The notes under the pieces were generated by a model, which did not search any database, had not been told where the DNA came from, and saw only the letters and a program-made list of their open reading frames with translations. Source: Oscillospiraceae bacterium (GTDB lineage Bacteria > Bacillota > Clostridia > Oscillospirales > Ruminococcaceae). Taken from it: a stretch of DNA of 64,000 nucleotides. Positions 23,465-32,625 of the stretch are shown here, in pieces. The translations under genes and the position numbers were made by a program. The first letter of the stretch is position 1; every line of letters begins with the position of its first letter. The stretch lies in the NCBI GenBank assembly GCA_024404815.1, contig JAKSPL010000002.1, positions 1 through 64,000 of the forward strand, in the 5' to 3' direction.

Positions 23465-26092
23465 TTATCTGAGATTTTGGTTGATGACCTCAATTCTGCG
23501 GAGCATGAAGTCTACGATCGAAACGGAGTCGCCGCCGTAGGAGAACAGTCCGCCGCCTCCGCCGAAGCCTCCGAATCCGCCAAAACCACCGAAGCCGCCG
23601 AAGCCGCCCCACATACCGCCCCACATACCGCCGTTGTTGCCGCCGTTGGTCTGCAAGCCGTTGGCACTCTTGGAGATGTTGGATTCAAACTGGTCTGCGG
23701 TGAAGAAGAAGCGCGGATCTGCCTTGACATGGCTGCGGATGAGCTGTGCAAAGCCGTTGACAGTCTGCTCGAAATTGCTGTAATATTTGAGAATATCCTT
23801 GACATAGCCGTTGTACATGGTCTTATACTCAGAAACCGCCAGCAGTTTGGTCAGCATCGGGCGGCGGTTGGTATCCGCCTGATACATACCCGTGTTGATG
23901 TCGGAATCGGCTGCTGCACCATAGTCCATGAAGTTGCCGAGGGAGAGGTTGTAGTCCCAGCCGACATAGTACAGTTTGCCGTTGGTGTATTCACAGTAGT
24001 AGTTGTGTGCCATTTGTCCGTTGTAGCTGTCGTAGTTGCACATGACAGCGTTGACGGCAAAGCCTTTCAGGAAGCTTGGCACATCAATGACATCCTCAAT
24101 GAATTTATAGTTCTGCGGTGTGACCTGATTGATCGCCGTGACGACCTCGGAGATGTGGGTGAGGTTGTCGTCTGTGCCGAACTTGACCTCAAAGTTTTTG
24201 AGATCCATGTTGGAAGCAAATGTGCAGTCGTAGTTGCTGCCGACATCTGCCGCCTTGTAGAGTACCGATTCATCATCGGTCGCAAGACGTTCACCGAGCG
24301 TTGTACCCGGCTGTTCCGCGAGGAAATAGAAACTGTAAAGCTGACCGTTCAGGTACATATCCGTATAGCCGCAGATCGGTGCGTAGGCATCTAACTCGTC
24401 CATCGCATTGTAGCAGAGAATATCACGCATACAGGACGGATCGGAGTACATATTGTTCATGCAGAATTCGGTCAGACCGTGATAGTTCTGCAATTTTTCG
24501 TATTTGTCGAGCTTGATGCGGAAGCTGTACTTGTCCTTGCCTGCCTGATAGACAAACATATTAGAGCTGTGTCCCTTGGTACGGATGCCGACATTCGGAA
24601 ATTTCTCGCCGTCAATGGTGACATCGCAGGCGTAGTATTGTTCGTCCTGCGAGTGTGCGAGGAAATCTTTCCATGTGGCATCGGGCATTTCGACCTCAAC
24701 CTTGTGGACGCTGGACTGGTCGAAGAAATTGCTGTACAGGAGTTTCGACTGGTCGGAGTTGTTGACATTCTCGTAGGTCTTGCCAAACGAGAATTCCGCA
24801 CCGCCGCCGTGTTTGACTTCAATGCCGCCTGCGTAGACGCCGACACTGCCCGAAAGTGCATCGTCAGCAACAACAGCGTAGCGGTATTTCTTACGGGTGT
24901 TTTCCTCGAATTGAATCGTGCCGTCAGCGGACGTCAGGGCGATGGGATTATTCTTGCTCCATTCCTTGACGAACGAAAGCTGCATTGCATTGGAAGAATT
25001 CGTGAGAGTTTCACAGGCATTGTCGGTCGCAGTCGCCAGCACCGTACCGCCTGTAATATCCACAGACTGTGCGGCGGTCAGACCGCGGTCACCGAATACG
25101 ATGGTCCTGCCGCCCGAAATGGCGATATCGGTTTCTGCCTGTACCGCATCTTTTGCCGCTTTCATGGAAATGCTGCCGCCTGAAATCTCGACATTGCCCT
25201 GCGTGGATTTGATACCGTCGCCCTCGGAGTCAATGTTCAGAATGCCGTCTTTGACTGTGACGGAGGTCTTGCCGCGGACAGCATCATCGTTCTGTGTGGT
25301 AATGTTGACCGTACCGCCGTTGAATTTCAGGTCGTTGCTGCAATGGATGCCGTACTGGGTGCCTGCGTTGATGTTGAGTACACCATCGCCTTTGATGGTC
25401 ATATCGTCCTTTGCGTGCAAGACGGCGTGGTCAGCCGCATCTGCGGTGGGGGAATCCGTACCATCGGAAAGGGTGTTTTCCTTTCCTTCGACCAGATTGA
25501 TGGACGTATTTTCCGCATTTTCGACCATAATGACAGGTGCGCTGCTGTTGGTCATGCTGACACCGTTTAAGAACAGCTTGACCGTAGCAGAATCGACCTT
25601 TTCGTCAGGGACATTGACGATGATCTGACCACCGTTGAGATTACCGTCGAGATAATAAGTACCCGATGCGGTAATGGTGGCGGTGTTGCCTGCGACCTCA
25701 ATATACTCGCCTTCATAGGAAATGCTGTTTCCGTTGAGGTGGAGATATGCAGGGTCACGCTCCGGCACGACAGGCGGTTCTGTCGTCTGATAGATCGGAG
25801 TGTCAGGCATGGTTTCGAGTTTTGCGATCACGCGAAGAATGGTCACAACATCGCTGCCGTCGCATTTTCCGTTGAGGTTGACATCTCCGTTTGCACGCGC
25901 AACATCGGATGCGGCGGCGGTGGTGTCCTCTGCGACAATGCGGCTCAGCAGGATGACATCGGAAATGGTGATCTCATTGTCGAGGTCAACATCTCCAAGC
26001 ATGGTGGGGTTTGCAGCGACAGCAGGCAATGCTGCGCAATGCACAAGGATCGCTGCGGACAGGATGGCTGCAGGTTTGGAAAATTTTTTCAT
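23465..26092 (-). CDS. Dockerin-DUF4353-CotH fusion protein
   Basis: 875-residue secreted fusion. Signal peptide about 1-27; type I dockerin about 30-90 (GDVDLDNEITISDVILLSRIV and GDVNLNGKCDGSDVVTILRVI); linker with PVVPERDP; DUF4353-type repetitive domain about 105-400; CotH kinase domain about 415-800 with VEVEMPDATWKDFL, VGIRTKGHSS, YSFRIKLDKY, HGLTEFCMNN and the acidic YVGWDYNLSLG; then a Gly/Trp/Phe low-complexity stretch and a short tail. It joins in one chain the two activities encoded separately at 15277 and 20826, and adds a dockerin. This suggests a phosphorylating enzyme placed on the cellulosome or cell surface. ATG 26092 is followed by a clear signal peptide; the preceding GAGAG is a weak binding site. 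Confidence 0.85.
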   Translation of the reverse strand: MKKFSKPAAILSAAILVHCAALPAVAANPTMLGDVDLDNEITISDVILLSRIVAEDTTAAASDVARANGDVNLNGKCDGSDVVTILRVIAKLETMPDTPIYQTTEPPVVPERDPAYLHLNGNSISYEGEYIEVAGNTATITASGTYYLDGNLNGGQIIVNVPDEKVDSATVKLFLNGVSMTNSSAPVIMVENAENTSINLVEGKENTLSDGTDSPTADAADHAVLHAKDDMTIKGDGVLNINAGTQYGIHCSNDLKFNGGTVNITTQNDDAVRGKTSVTVKDGILNIDSEGDGIKSTQGNVEISGGSISMKAAKDAVQAETDIAISGGRTIVFGDRGLTAAQSVDITGGTVLATATDNACETLTNSSNAMQLSFVKEWSKNNPIALTSADGTIQFEENTRKKYRYAVVADDALSGSVGVYAGGIEVKHGGGAEFSFGKTYENVNNSDQSKLLYSNFFDQSSVHKVEVEMPDATWKDFLAHSQDEQYYACDVTIDGEKFPNVGIRTKGHSSNMFVYQAGKDKYSFRIKLDKYEKLQNYHGLTEFCMNNMYSDPSCMRDILCYNAMDELDAYAPICGYTDMYLNGQLYSFYFLAEQPGTTLGERLATDDESVLYKAADVGSNYDCTFASNMDLKNFEVKFGTDDNLTHISEVVTAINQVTPQNYKFIEDVIDVPSFLKGFAVNAVMCNYDSYNGQMAHNYYCEYTNGKLYYVGWDYNLSLGNFMDYGAAADSDINTGMYQADTNRRPMLTKLLAVSEYKTMYNGYVKDILKYYSNFEQTVNGFAQLIRSHVKADPRFFFTADQFESNISKSANGLQTNGGNNGGMWGGMWGGFGGFGGFGGFGGFGGGGGLFSYGGDSVSIVDFMLRRIEVINQNLR

Positions 26093-26271
26093 AGCATAAC
26101 GCTCTCTTTCTTTCCCCCGTATGCTCAAACTTTTCCTGAATGCTTGTGTATATTTTTCTCTTCCCGTTTTGGCAGTATGCGGATTTGGAAAGCGTTCAAA
26201 AACGGGCATAACACCGTCCAGAATTTGTTCGCATGGTTATCCAAATCTGTTCATATTGCCGTAACATTTGT

Positions 26272-26301
26272 ATCATAGCACAAGAAGTTTATGCTTGTCA
26301 A
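26272..26301 (-). promoter_or_regulatory. Promoter of dockerin-CotH fusion gene
   Basis: Minus strand TTGACA (26301-26296) and TATGAT (26277-26272), spacer 18 bp. The untranslated leader to 26092 is about 170 nt with no recognised regulator site. Confidence 0.65.
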
Positions 26302-26352
26302 GCCTTTCTATGAAATTTAGTTGTTTTTTCAGAGATTTGCCCTGCCAAAGCG

Positions 26353-26390
26353 AAAAAACCGCTGCCGATTCCGAAGAACCGACAGCGGTT
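26353..26390 (-). terminator. Terminator of the GH5-CBM6-dockerin gene
   Basis: AACCGCTG pairs with CAGCGGTT around an imperfect inner stem; on the minus strand a six-T run follows. It sits after the dockerin stop at 26403, not after the internal TAA, so the transcript still includes the dockerin region. Confidence 0.75.
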
Positions 26391-26402
26391 TGTATGCTGT
26401 TA

Positions 26403-26687
26403 TCACACAGGGAAAGAAGAAATCAGTTGAGCGATATAGCGGAGGATCATGACAACATCCTGACCGTTCAGACCGCTGTTGCCGTCGCATTCGGCGTTTG
26501 CCTTGCCCTGAAGGGTAACATTGGCGGTCGTGTCCTCTGTGACCATACGGCTCAGCAGAATGACATCGCTGATGTCCACAGCACCGCTGCAATCGACATC
26601 GCCGCGGAGGGTTGCAGAGATCTCTGCCGGCTGATCGGAAATCAGCGTGAAGTAGTCAATGTTGAAATCGTTCGAAGATGCAACGAA
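26403..26687 (-). pseudogene. Dockerin module detached by an in-frame stop codon
   Basis: Directly after the TAA at 26690-26688 the same frame stays open for 94 codons to a TGA at 26405-26403. The translation first completes the CBM6 (SSNDFNIDYFTLIS) and then gives a full type I dockerin (GDVDCSGAVDISDVILLSRMV and a second calcium repeat ending GQDVVMILRYIAQ), very close to the dockerin of the gene at 23465. It has no start codon or binding site of its own. Either a point nonsense mutation (AAA to TAA would suffice), a sequencing error, or stop-codon readthrough explains it. Confidence 0.85.
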
Positions 26688-28214
26688 TTACAGTACGTGA
26701 TTGCCTGTGCTGATGGAGAACTTCGCAGCGGTACAGGTGCTCCACTCCTGCCAGCCGCCTGTGACGGGCGTGCTGAAGCTGCCGACCAGATCGCCGTCGA
26801 GGAAGATGTTCATGTTGCCGATCAGCGACTCAGAGGCGTGGGTGACATCCAGCGTATACTCTGTTGTCTTCGGTACATTGATATGGTAGGAGAGCCAGTC
26901 GCCTGCTTCAATGTAGCCGACATTCTTCGTGCCGTTGACGCAGTCTTCCAGTTCAACGCCGCTCTGTGCGTAGTAGTCCTCGGCCTGAATGATATTTTTC
27001 TGGATCGGCTGGAGCTGTATAGTCTTGCCTGTTGTTTCAGTTGCAGGGTTGTCGTCCGTCTGTACAGGCGGCTGTACCCATTCGGAGATCGTTGTGGAAG
27101 GAGTGGTTTGCGACTGCTGATTCCAGTCAGTCCATGTAGTTGTTGTGGTGGTTGTCGTCCAGCTTGTGGTAGTTGTAGTCGTGGTTGTTGTGGTAGTTGT
27201 GGTTGTTGTAGTTGTTTGCGGTGCATGACGCCATTCGGCATTGTCAGCGTGCGCATTCAGGAGCTTTTTCAGGTAGTTGCCTGCTTCGGTGAGGGAAGAA
27301 CCGTCACCGCCGAAAATACTGGAACCCTCGTCCTTGCTGCTGATCGCCCAGTTGCACCACGAGAGATTGTGGGAATCTGCCCAGGCGAGCCATTCCTCGG
27401 TGGAGCCGTAGTCGACGCCGCCATCGCCGTCTGCATTGACCGTGCCCCATTCGGAGATGAACAGCGGTGCGCCCTGATTCAGCGCGGTATCGCCCTTGCC
27501 GCGGAGGTCGCCGCGGTGTGTGCCTGCATAGAAGTGGAGAACATAGGCGACATTGGGATCGTTGATCTGATTGTAAGATGCGGCATCGACATCCTGTGAC
27601 CATGTCGGAGTGCCGACAAGTACGAGGTTATCGGAATACTGACGAATGGTGGAAATGACACCCTCCGCGTAGGATTTTACCGTGCCCCAATCGAGCTGTG
27701 TCGGTTCGTTGTATACTTCGAAGATGACATTATCATATTGACCGTAGTCGCGTGCGATTTCGCTGAAGAAACTTTTTGCGGCATTGGGATTGTTATGTGC
27801 GCCGTGCGAATGCCAGTCCACGATGACATAGACATCCTGTGCGATGCAGGCATCGACGACGGAACGCAGCAGACTGACGTCACCGCCGCTGTACAAGTTG
27901 CCGTCCTCGTCTACGCCGATGGAGCAGCGCAGGATCTCACACTTGAACTCATCGACCATACGGTTGACGGTACCGTTGTTCCAATGCTGACCGCCCCAGT
28001 TGCTCCAGAAGAAGCTCATACCCTTGACCTGAGCAGGTTTCTGGGTGTTTGCGCCGATGATCTGATTACCGCTTGTCTGCAGCTGGCCGTAGTAGCTGAC
28101 AGGACCGTTTGCAGCGGAAACGGTGGGGAGGGCGGTTTTGGCGAAGGAGCTGACCGCGCTGGTGAACACCATTGCCGCGGCGCAGAGTGCGCCAAAGATT
28201 TTACCTTGTTTCAT
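26688..28214 (-). CDS. Secreted GH5 endoglucanase with CBM6, dockerin lost to TAA
   Basis: 508-residue secreted cellulase. Signal peptide about 1-34; GH5 (subfamily 2 type) catalytic domain about 38-320 with VKGMSFFWSNWGG, IVDWHSHG, the acid/base in VIFEVYNEPTQ, HFYAG and the nucleophile in LFISEWGT. Next comes a Thr-rich linker (about 332-375), then a CBM6-type domain (about 410-508) with AEDYY, GYIEAGDWLSYHI and GGWQEWSTCTAAKF. The frame stops inside the last strands of the CBM6, where the family expects a basic residue before FVASSNDFNIDYF. AAAGG lies 9 nt before ATG 28214. Without readthrough the enzyme would be free, not cellulosomal, and its binding module might misfold. Confidence 0.9.
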   Translation of the reverse strand: MKQGKIFGALCAAAMVFTSAVSSFAKTALPTVSAANGPVSYYGQLQTSGNQIIGANTQKPAQVKGMSFFWSNWGGQHWNNGTVNRMVDEFKCEILRCSIGVDEDGNLYSGGDVSLLRSVVDACIAQDVYVIVDWHSHGAHNNPNAAKSFFSEIARDYGQYDNVIFEVYNEPTQLDWGTVKSYAEGVISTIRQYSDNLVLVGTPTWSQDVDAASYNQINDPNVAYVLHFYAGTHRGDLRGKGDTALNQGAPLFISEWGTVNADGDGGVDYGSTEEWLAWADSHNLSWCNWAISSKDEGSSIFGGDGSSLTEAGNYLKKLLNAHADNAEWRHAPQTTTTTTTTTTTTTTTTTSWTTTTTTTTWTDWNQQSQTTPSTTISEWVQPPVQTDDNPATETTGKTIQLQPIQKNIIQAEDYYAQSGVELEDCVNGTKNVGYIEAGDWLSYHINVPKTTEYTLDVTHASESLIGNMNIFLDGDLVGSFSTPVTGGWQEWSTCTAAKFSISTGNHVL

Positions 28215-28293
28215 ACCTTCTTACCTTTCTTTCTGTAAAGCGATTTGTCCGAATGAACGAACATTTCTTCCGCAGACAGCGTCTGCATTTTCC

Positions 28294-28382
28294 ATTATAG
28301 CAATTTGCTGACAGGAATGCTACCAAATTCTTGCGAAAAATATCAAATTCTTGTTGCGTTTTCCGCGCGGGTGTGGTATACT
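28294..28382. promoter_or_regulatory. Divergent promoters with AraC-type direct repeats
   Basis: Two identical CAAATTCTTG repeats at 28324-28333 and 28344-28353 are 20 bp apart. Leftwards, TATAAT (28299-28294) for the GH5 gene has a poor -35 (TAGCAT, 28322-28317) that abuts the first repeat. Rightwards, TTGCGT (28354-28359) and TATACT (28377-28382), 17-bp spacer, serve the AraC gene and begin right after the second repeat. The layout fits activation of the cellulase gene by the divergent regulator. Confidence 0.65.
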
Positions 28383-28404
28383 GTAAGCAGGGAGGGGATT
28401 TTCC

Positions 28405-29142
28405 ATGAATGAAACGATGCAGCGTGAATTGACCAGCCGCCTTTTTCAGCAGCGGGAAACAGGGGCATCTTTGACACAGCAGGGGGTTCCTGCATATTTT
28501 GAATCCGTTAAAAACGGCGATGTGAGGCGGTTGGAGAAGATGTCTGCCGATTTGCCGCAGGAGGAGCTGTCTCCCGATGCGCTGCGCAGTGTACAATATC
28601 AGTTTGTTATTTCGATTGCTGAGGTGGTGCGCTGCTGCATTGCAGAGGGGATGGAGGAGGAAACGGCATACAGCCTGCGGAGTATCTACATTCGCAGCGC
28701 AGATGCGTGTGTTACGGCAGAAGCGGTCAATACGCTTCACCATGCCGCCTTGCTGGATTTTGCCGCACGGATGCAGCAGTACAGCGAACGCAATCTCTAT
28801 TCGCAGCTTGTGTCGCAGTGCATGGATTATATCTACCACAACCTGCATTCCAAGCTGACGCTTGCGGTGCTGTCTGCGGAGCTGGGTGTCAGCGAAAGTC
28901 ACCTCTCGCGGACTTTTCACAAGGAAACAGGCGTGACGCTCAGCGCATACACTGCGAAGCGGCGCGTGCAGGAAGCGATGAATCTGCTGAGATATTCTGA
29001 CTATTCCTCGCTGGATATCGCAAACTACCTGTGCTTTTCGTCCCACAGCCATTTTATCAGCGTATTCAAAGCACAGACAGGAATGACACCGAAAGAATAC
29101 CGCAGCCGCTATACAAAAGGTGTAACACTATCTCCCATGTGA
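28405..29142 (+). CDS. AraC-family transcriptional regulator
   Basis: 245-residue regulator. The C-terminal AraC/XylS domain (about 143-240) holds two helix-turn-helix motifs: LTLAVLSAELGVSESHLSRTF and SLDIANYLCFSSHSHFISVFK, ending in the family signature GMTPKEYRSRY. The N-terminal 130 residues are helical and of unknown ligand, unlike the sugar-binding cupin of AraC itself. It is transcribed away from the GH5-CBM6 cellulase gene, and paired CAAATTCTTG repeats lie between the two promoters, so it probably controls that cellulase and itself. GGAGGGG precedes the ATG. Confidence 0.9.
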   Translation: MNETMQRELTSRLFQQRETGASLTQQGVPAYFESVKNGDVRRLEKMSADLPQEELSPDALRSVQYQFVISIAEVVRCCIAEGMEEETAYSLRSIYIRSADACVTAEAVNTLHHAALLDFAARMQQYSERNLYSQLVSQCMDYIYHNLHSKLTLAVLSAELGVSESHLSRTFHKETGVTLSAYTAKRRVQEAMNLLRYSDYSSLDIANYLCFSSHSHFISVFKAQTGMTPKEYRSRYTKGVTLSPM

Positions 29143-29281
29143 GATTTTGTCTGATGTGGAAAAACGGCAGAAGAAATCCTGCTGCTGCTTGTGGAATCCT
29201 ACAAAATTCTCCAAACGATGCACATTTTGGATGCAGTTATTCGTATACCCAATAAAGCAGACTATGAAAAGGAGCGTACTC

Positions 29282-31753
29282 ATGCAGGAACAAGATAAAG
29301 ACAAGTTGCAGGACGAAGAAATACTGGATGCCGAAGTGCTTTTCGGACAAGCTGCAACAACGGAACAGAAGCGGCATCTGGAAAACATACAAAACCACGA
29401 ACCGACAGAGAAAAAACCGAATAAGCTGATGCTTGCCATATGTGCGGCGGTGGTGGTACTGGCGGTCGGCGGTGCGGTGTTCGGATTCCTTCGCGGCAAA
29501 AATAAAACGGACGGGGATACGTCCGCAGCGCAGACACAGGCCACTGACCATGTATTTGACGGTGTGCCGATCACTACTGAGAAAAACGATGCAGATGCGA
29601 AAAAAACAGACGATCAGTCTGCGAAGCCCGACAAGCAGGCCGATGCGGACATTTCTGCCGAAAATGTCGCGGCTTTGTCCGAGGACGGAGAAGAACAAAT
29701 TCATCCGCTGGAACGGACAGAGGGCGCGTTTGTGTATCTGAAAAACAATGCGCTCTACTATCGGGATGTGAATCAGGATGCGCCGATCTGTCTGGCGGAG
29801 GGCTGGGTCCTTCCTCCGTCATCGGAGCTGAATAACGACTATTATCAGGACTTGTACGAGAATTTCAACTATAATTCAGCTGACATGAGTTCCGAGGCGA
29901 TGAGTGAGTGGATCACCATTTTGCCTGACGGAAGCGGTATTTTCTATCCGCTCCAGCTCAGATTTGATGTGCTCATAGGAAACTGGGACGTGAATGCGGA
30001 AGGGGCAACGATCGCATACCGTTCGCTTGCTGATCCCGATGAACCCCTGCGAATTCTCGGCACAGACATTGCAGCTTATACGATCCTCCCTGACAATTCA
30101 GGCGCGGTATATGCAAAGAACCATCCGGGATACTATATTGAGTTCTCGATTTGCTGGACGAATTTCCAGACGACTACGGTTTTGCAGGAAAAAGCATGTA
30201 ACTTCATGATCTCCAAAAAAGGCGACCGTATCCTTATCAGGGATTCGGATGCAACCCAGTCAATGGTACGGCTGGAACAGCTCAGCAAGGACGGCACACC
30301 GCAGAATCCGATTCTGGAGTTTGAGACGATCAATACGCTGGTTACGCTGTATGCAAACGATGATTTTTCAGAGGTGACCTATCTGAATTATGCGGACGGC
30401 GGCGACACAGATGTGATGCGCTGGCGAGAGGGGAGCGGTACGCAGGTACTTGTGAGCGGTGCCAATATTTCGCCGCATAGCACCTATTTTTGTGATGACG
30501 GTACGTTCTACTGGATGAACCCTGCCAACCTGACGATGAATAAGGAGGACAATACGGGTACCTATGACCTGAATGCTCCTGTGGGCGGCTATGGCGATGT
30601 ATCGGAGATCCGGCCCGATCCGACAGATGATATTCTTCTTGCCTGCGAAATGGTCGGTTCGATGGCTTGGGTGGATGACGAATGGGCGGAGCATGACAAA
30701 GACCGCTTTACGAATGCACCCGACTGGGAAGATGTGAAACGGCGCGATAAGATTCGCAGAACGCTCCGCAACACAGTGGCAGCATCCAATTCGACGGCAG
30801 ACAACTGCCTTTGGTATTTCAACGGAGAAACAAATGTTCTGATCTCGCAGACGAGTGTTACAAGTGCGTTCGGTCTGGGTTTTGACGAGAAGGGACATTT
30901 CTGGTTCGGAGAACAGGCAGAAAGTGTGCAAAAACTCACAATGACAGACCTGCTGGAAGCTGTGGACGGTGTGGAGTATGCCAATATCGACGGAAAGATC
31001 AATGAATTTTTCTATTCATATACCGTGGAACAGGTCAACAAGGCATCGCAGATTGTACTTGTGGACAAAGGCAGGCGCATCACGATTCCGGATGCGGATG
31101 TTGCCACCTCCGGGACATTCTATTTTGATGAAAAATCCGGCAAGATCGTACTGTTCTCTTCCTCACAGGATGCTTATGCGAAATGGGACAATGCAGATTT
31201 CTGGCGGAATTGGTCACTCAGCTACGTGGATCCGACGACCTTTGCTTTGACACCTGTGGAGGGCAATGTGACGCGCAACTCGGCAATGGTCTGGATGGGC
31301 GGCGGATATTACTGCATTTTGGCAGGGGAGAACAAGGAAACCCTCTGCAAAGACGGAACACCGCTGTTTGATTTCTATTGCGGTCTGCAGCAGTATATGA
31401 ACGGTGAATACACATTGTATCAGTACGGCGATGATGAATTTTTCTTCCTGTCCGATGCCGAAGCATCGGATGAAAAGGGCACGGTCGGAACACTTTGTCT
31501 TTATGAAAATGGTGCGATCGTGGAACTGGCAGAGCGTGTCTGCTTGTTTAATGTCAGCCATGATACGCTGCCCTACTATATTTCCAATACCGACTCTGTA
31601 AAACAAAGCGGTGAACTGCATTGGCGCAGTGTGGAAAAGGATGTCCTGCTGGATACCGATGTCACGAGCGTAATGCAATTTACGCTGGAATCTGTGAGTG
31701 AACAGAGCAGCGGTGCTCCGATTCACGGTTCGGGCATTTTCCGGTATTATTGA
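29282..31753 (+). CDS. Large single-pass membrane protein, unknown function
   Basis: 823 residues. A short acidic cytoplasmic part (1-47) is followed by one membrane segment (about 48-70, LMLAICAAVVVLAVGGAVFGFL), an Asp/Lys/Ala-rich linker to about 130, and a large outside domain. This part is rich in aromatic residues, Gly and Asp, with repeating strand-like units (for example SGIFYPLQLRFDV, NSGAVYAKNHPGYY, DDGTFYWMNP, KGHFWFGEQ) that suggest a beta-propeller-like fold. I do not recognise a family or catalytic motif. AAGGAG lies 8 nt before ATG 29282; the open frame upstream to 29147 has no binding site. Monocistronic, ending at the terminator at 31785. Confidence 0.8.
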   Translation: MQEQDKDKLQDEEILDAEVLFGQAATTEQKRHLENIQNHEPTEKKPNKLMLAICAAVVVLAVGGAVFGFLRGKNKTDGDTSAAQTQATDHVFDGVPITTEKNDADAKKTDDQSAKPDKQADADISAENVAALSEDGEEQIHPLERTEGAFVYLKNNALYYRDVNQDAPICLAEGWVLPPSSELNNDYYQDLYENFNYNSADMSSEAMSEWITILPDGSGIFYPLQLRFDVLIGNWDVNAEGATIAYRSLADPDEPLRILGTDIAAYTILPDNSGAVYAKNHPGYYIEFSICWTNFQTTTVLQEKACNFMISKKGDRILIRDSDATQSMVRLEQLSKDGTPQNPILEFETINTLVTLYANDDFSEVTYLNYADGGDTDVMRWREGSGTQVLVSGANISPHSTYFCDDGTFYWMNPANLTMNKEDNTGTYDLNAPVGGYGDVSEIRPDPTDDILLACEMVGSMAWVDDEWAEHDKDRFTNAPDWEDVKRRDKIRRTLRNTVAASNSTADNCLWYFNGETNVLISQTSVTSAFGLGFDEKGHFWFGEQAESVQKLTMTDLLEAVDGVEYANIDGKINEFFYSYTVEQVNKASQIVLVDKGRRITIPDADVATSGTFYFDEKSGKIVLFSSSQDAYAKWDNADFWRNWSLSYVDPTTFALTPVEGNVTRNSAMVWMGGGYYCILAGENKETLCKDGTPLFDFYCGLQQYMNGEYTLYQYGDDEFFFLSDAEASDEKGTVGTLCLYENGAIVELAERVCLFNVSHDTLPYYISNTDSVKQSGELHWRSVEKDVLLDTDVTSVMQFTLESVSEQSSGAPIHGSGIFRYY

Positions 31754-31784
31754 TATTTTCTTTGCTTGCTACCCCTTTTCAGAT

Positions 31785-31828
31785 ACCGCCTGCGGAATTC
31801 AGCCTATTCCGCGGGCGGCTATTTTTTT
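31785..31828 (+). terminator. Intrinsic terminator after large membrane protein gene
   Basis: CCGCC-t-GCGGAAT pairs with ATTCCGC-g-GGCGG, one internal mismatch, then seven T. Confidence 0.85.
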
Positions 31829-31913
31829 GCATTTTTGTCGGGATTTGTGAAGAACGACATTTTCTGTTTGGTGAATTTGTGCAGTATTTTATTGCATATT
31901 AACGAAAATTCCA

Positions 31914-31984
31914 TTGACATTTCCGAAAAAATATGATATGATGTAAGAGTAAAATTGCCGAATGCGGGGTGAACCTGCGCATTC
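31914..31984 (+). promoter_or_regulatory. Promoter and leader hairpin of hpt
   Basis: TTGACA (31914-31919) and TATGAT (31937-31942), 17-bp spacer. The 70-nt leader contains a hairpin with arms GAATGCG and CGCATTC. It is too short for a purine riboswitch. Confidence 0.7.
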
Positions 31985-32016
31985 GAGTATTGGTTTCGCA
32001 AAAAGAGGCATAGTTC

Positions 32017-32559
32017 ATGAACGAAAAATTGACCGTATTGATCGACCACGACACCGTTGTTCACCGCATTGCCGAGCTGGCAAAGCAGATCTCCGCCGAC
32101 TATCGGACGTGCTGCACCGCGCAGAATCCGCTGCTGGTGCTTTGTACGCTTCGCGGCGCGGTATTCTTTGCATCCGATCTGATTCGGCAGCTTGACATCC
32201 CGTGCGAATTGGATTTTGTAAAGATCCATTCGTACCGCGGCACACGCCCTGCGGAGATCCCCGTCTTTGATCTGGGAGAGAATCTCAGCGTGGAGGGACG
32301 GCACGTACTGATCGTCGAGGACATTGTTGATACGGGACATACGATTGAAACGATGCTGAAACAGTTTGGCAGACAGCAGGCGGAGAGCGTCCGCGTCTGC
32401 ACCTTGCTGGACAAGCCTTCCCGACGGGAAGCGGCAGAGGTCATTCCTGACTACGTCTGCTTCGAGATCGAGGATCTGTTTGTTGTCGGCTGGGGACTGG
32501 ATTACAATGAACAGTATCGTCTGCTGCCCGATGTGATGGTCTATCATCCTGAGGTGTAA
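32017..32559 (+). CDS. hpt: Hypoxanthine phosphoribosyltransferase
   Basis: 180-residue type I phosphoribosyltransferase of purine salvage; it converts hypoxanthine and/or guanine plus PRPP to IMP/GMP in the cytoplasm. Motifs: LVLCTLRGAVFFASDLIRQL near the N-terminus, the flexible-loop SYRGT, the PRPP-binding VLIVEDIVDTGHTI at about 106-120, and the base-contacting region FVVGWGLDYNEQYRLLPDV typical of HPRT. AGAGG precedes the ATG by 8 nt. Own promoter; no terminator before the dockerin-CAP gene 66 bp on, so readthrough is possible. Confidence 0.93.
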   Translation: MNEKLTVLIDHDTVVHRIAELAKQISADYRTCCTAQNPLLVLCTLRGAVFFASDLIRQLDIPCELDFVKIHSYRGTRPAEIPVFDLGENLSVEGRHVLIVEDIVDTGHTIETMLKQFGRQQAESVRVCTLLDKPSRREAAEVIPDYVCFEIEDLFVVGWGLDYNEQYRLLPDVMVYHPEV

Positions 32560-32625
32560 GCAGAATTGACAGATTGCGCTGTCGGTTCACGTTCTGAATT
32601 TTATCATGAAAGGGGTTTATTGAGT

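Noticed and set aside
23560..23640. Gly/Phe/Trp repetitive stretch as a structural protein
   Set aside because: It is a short low-complexity tail of the dockerin-CotH protein, seen also in the DUF4353 protein, and not a separate gene.
27125..27230. Possible microsatellite in the Thr-rich linker
   Set aside because: The ACN-rich stretch encodes an ordinary Thr linker of a modular cellulase; codons vary, so it is not a simple repeat tract.
31943..32016. Purine riboswitch before hpt
   Set aside because: The leader is only about 70 nt and shows a single short hairpin, not the three-way junction of the purine aptamer.
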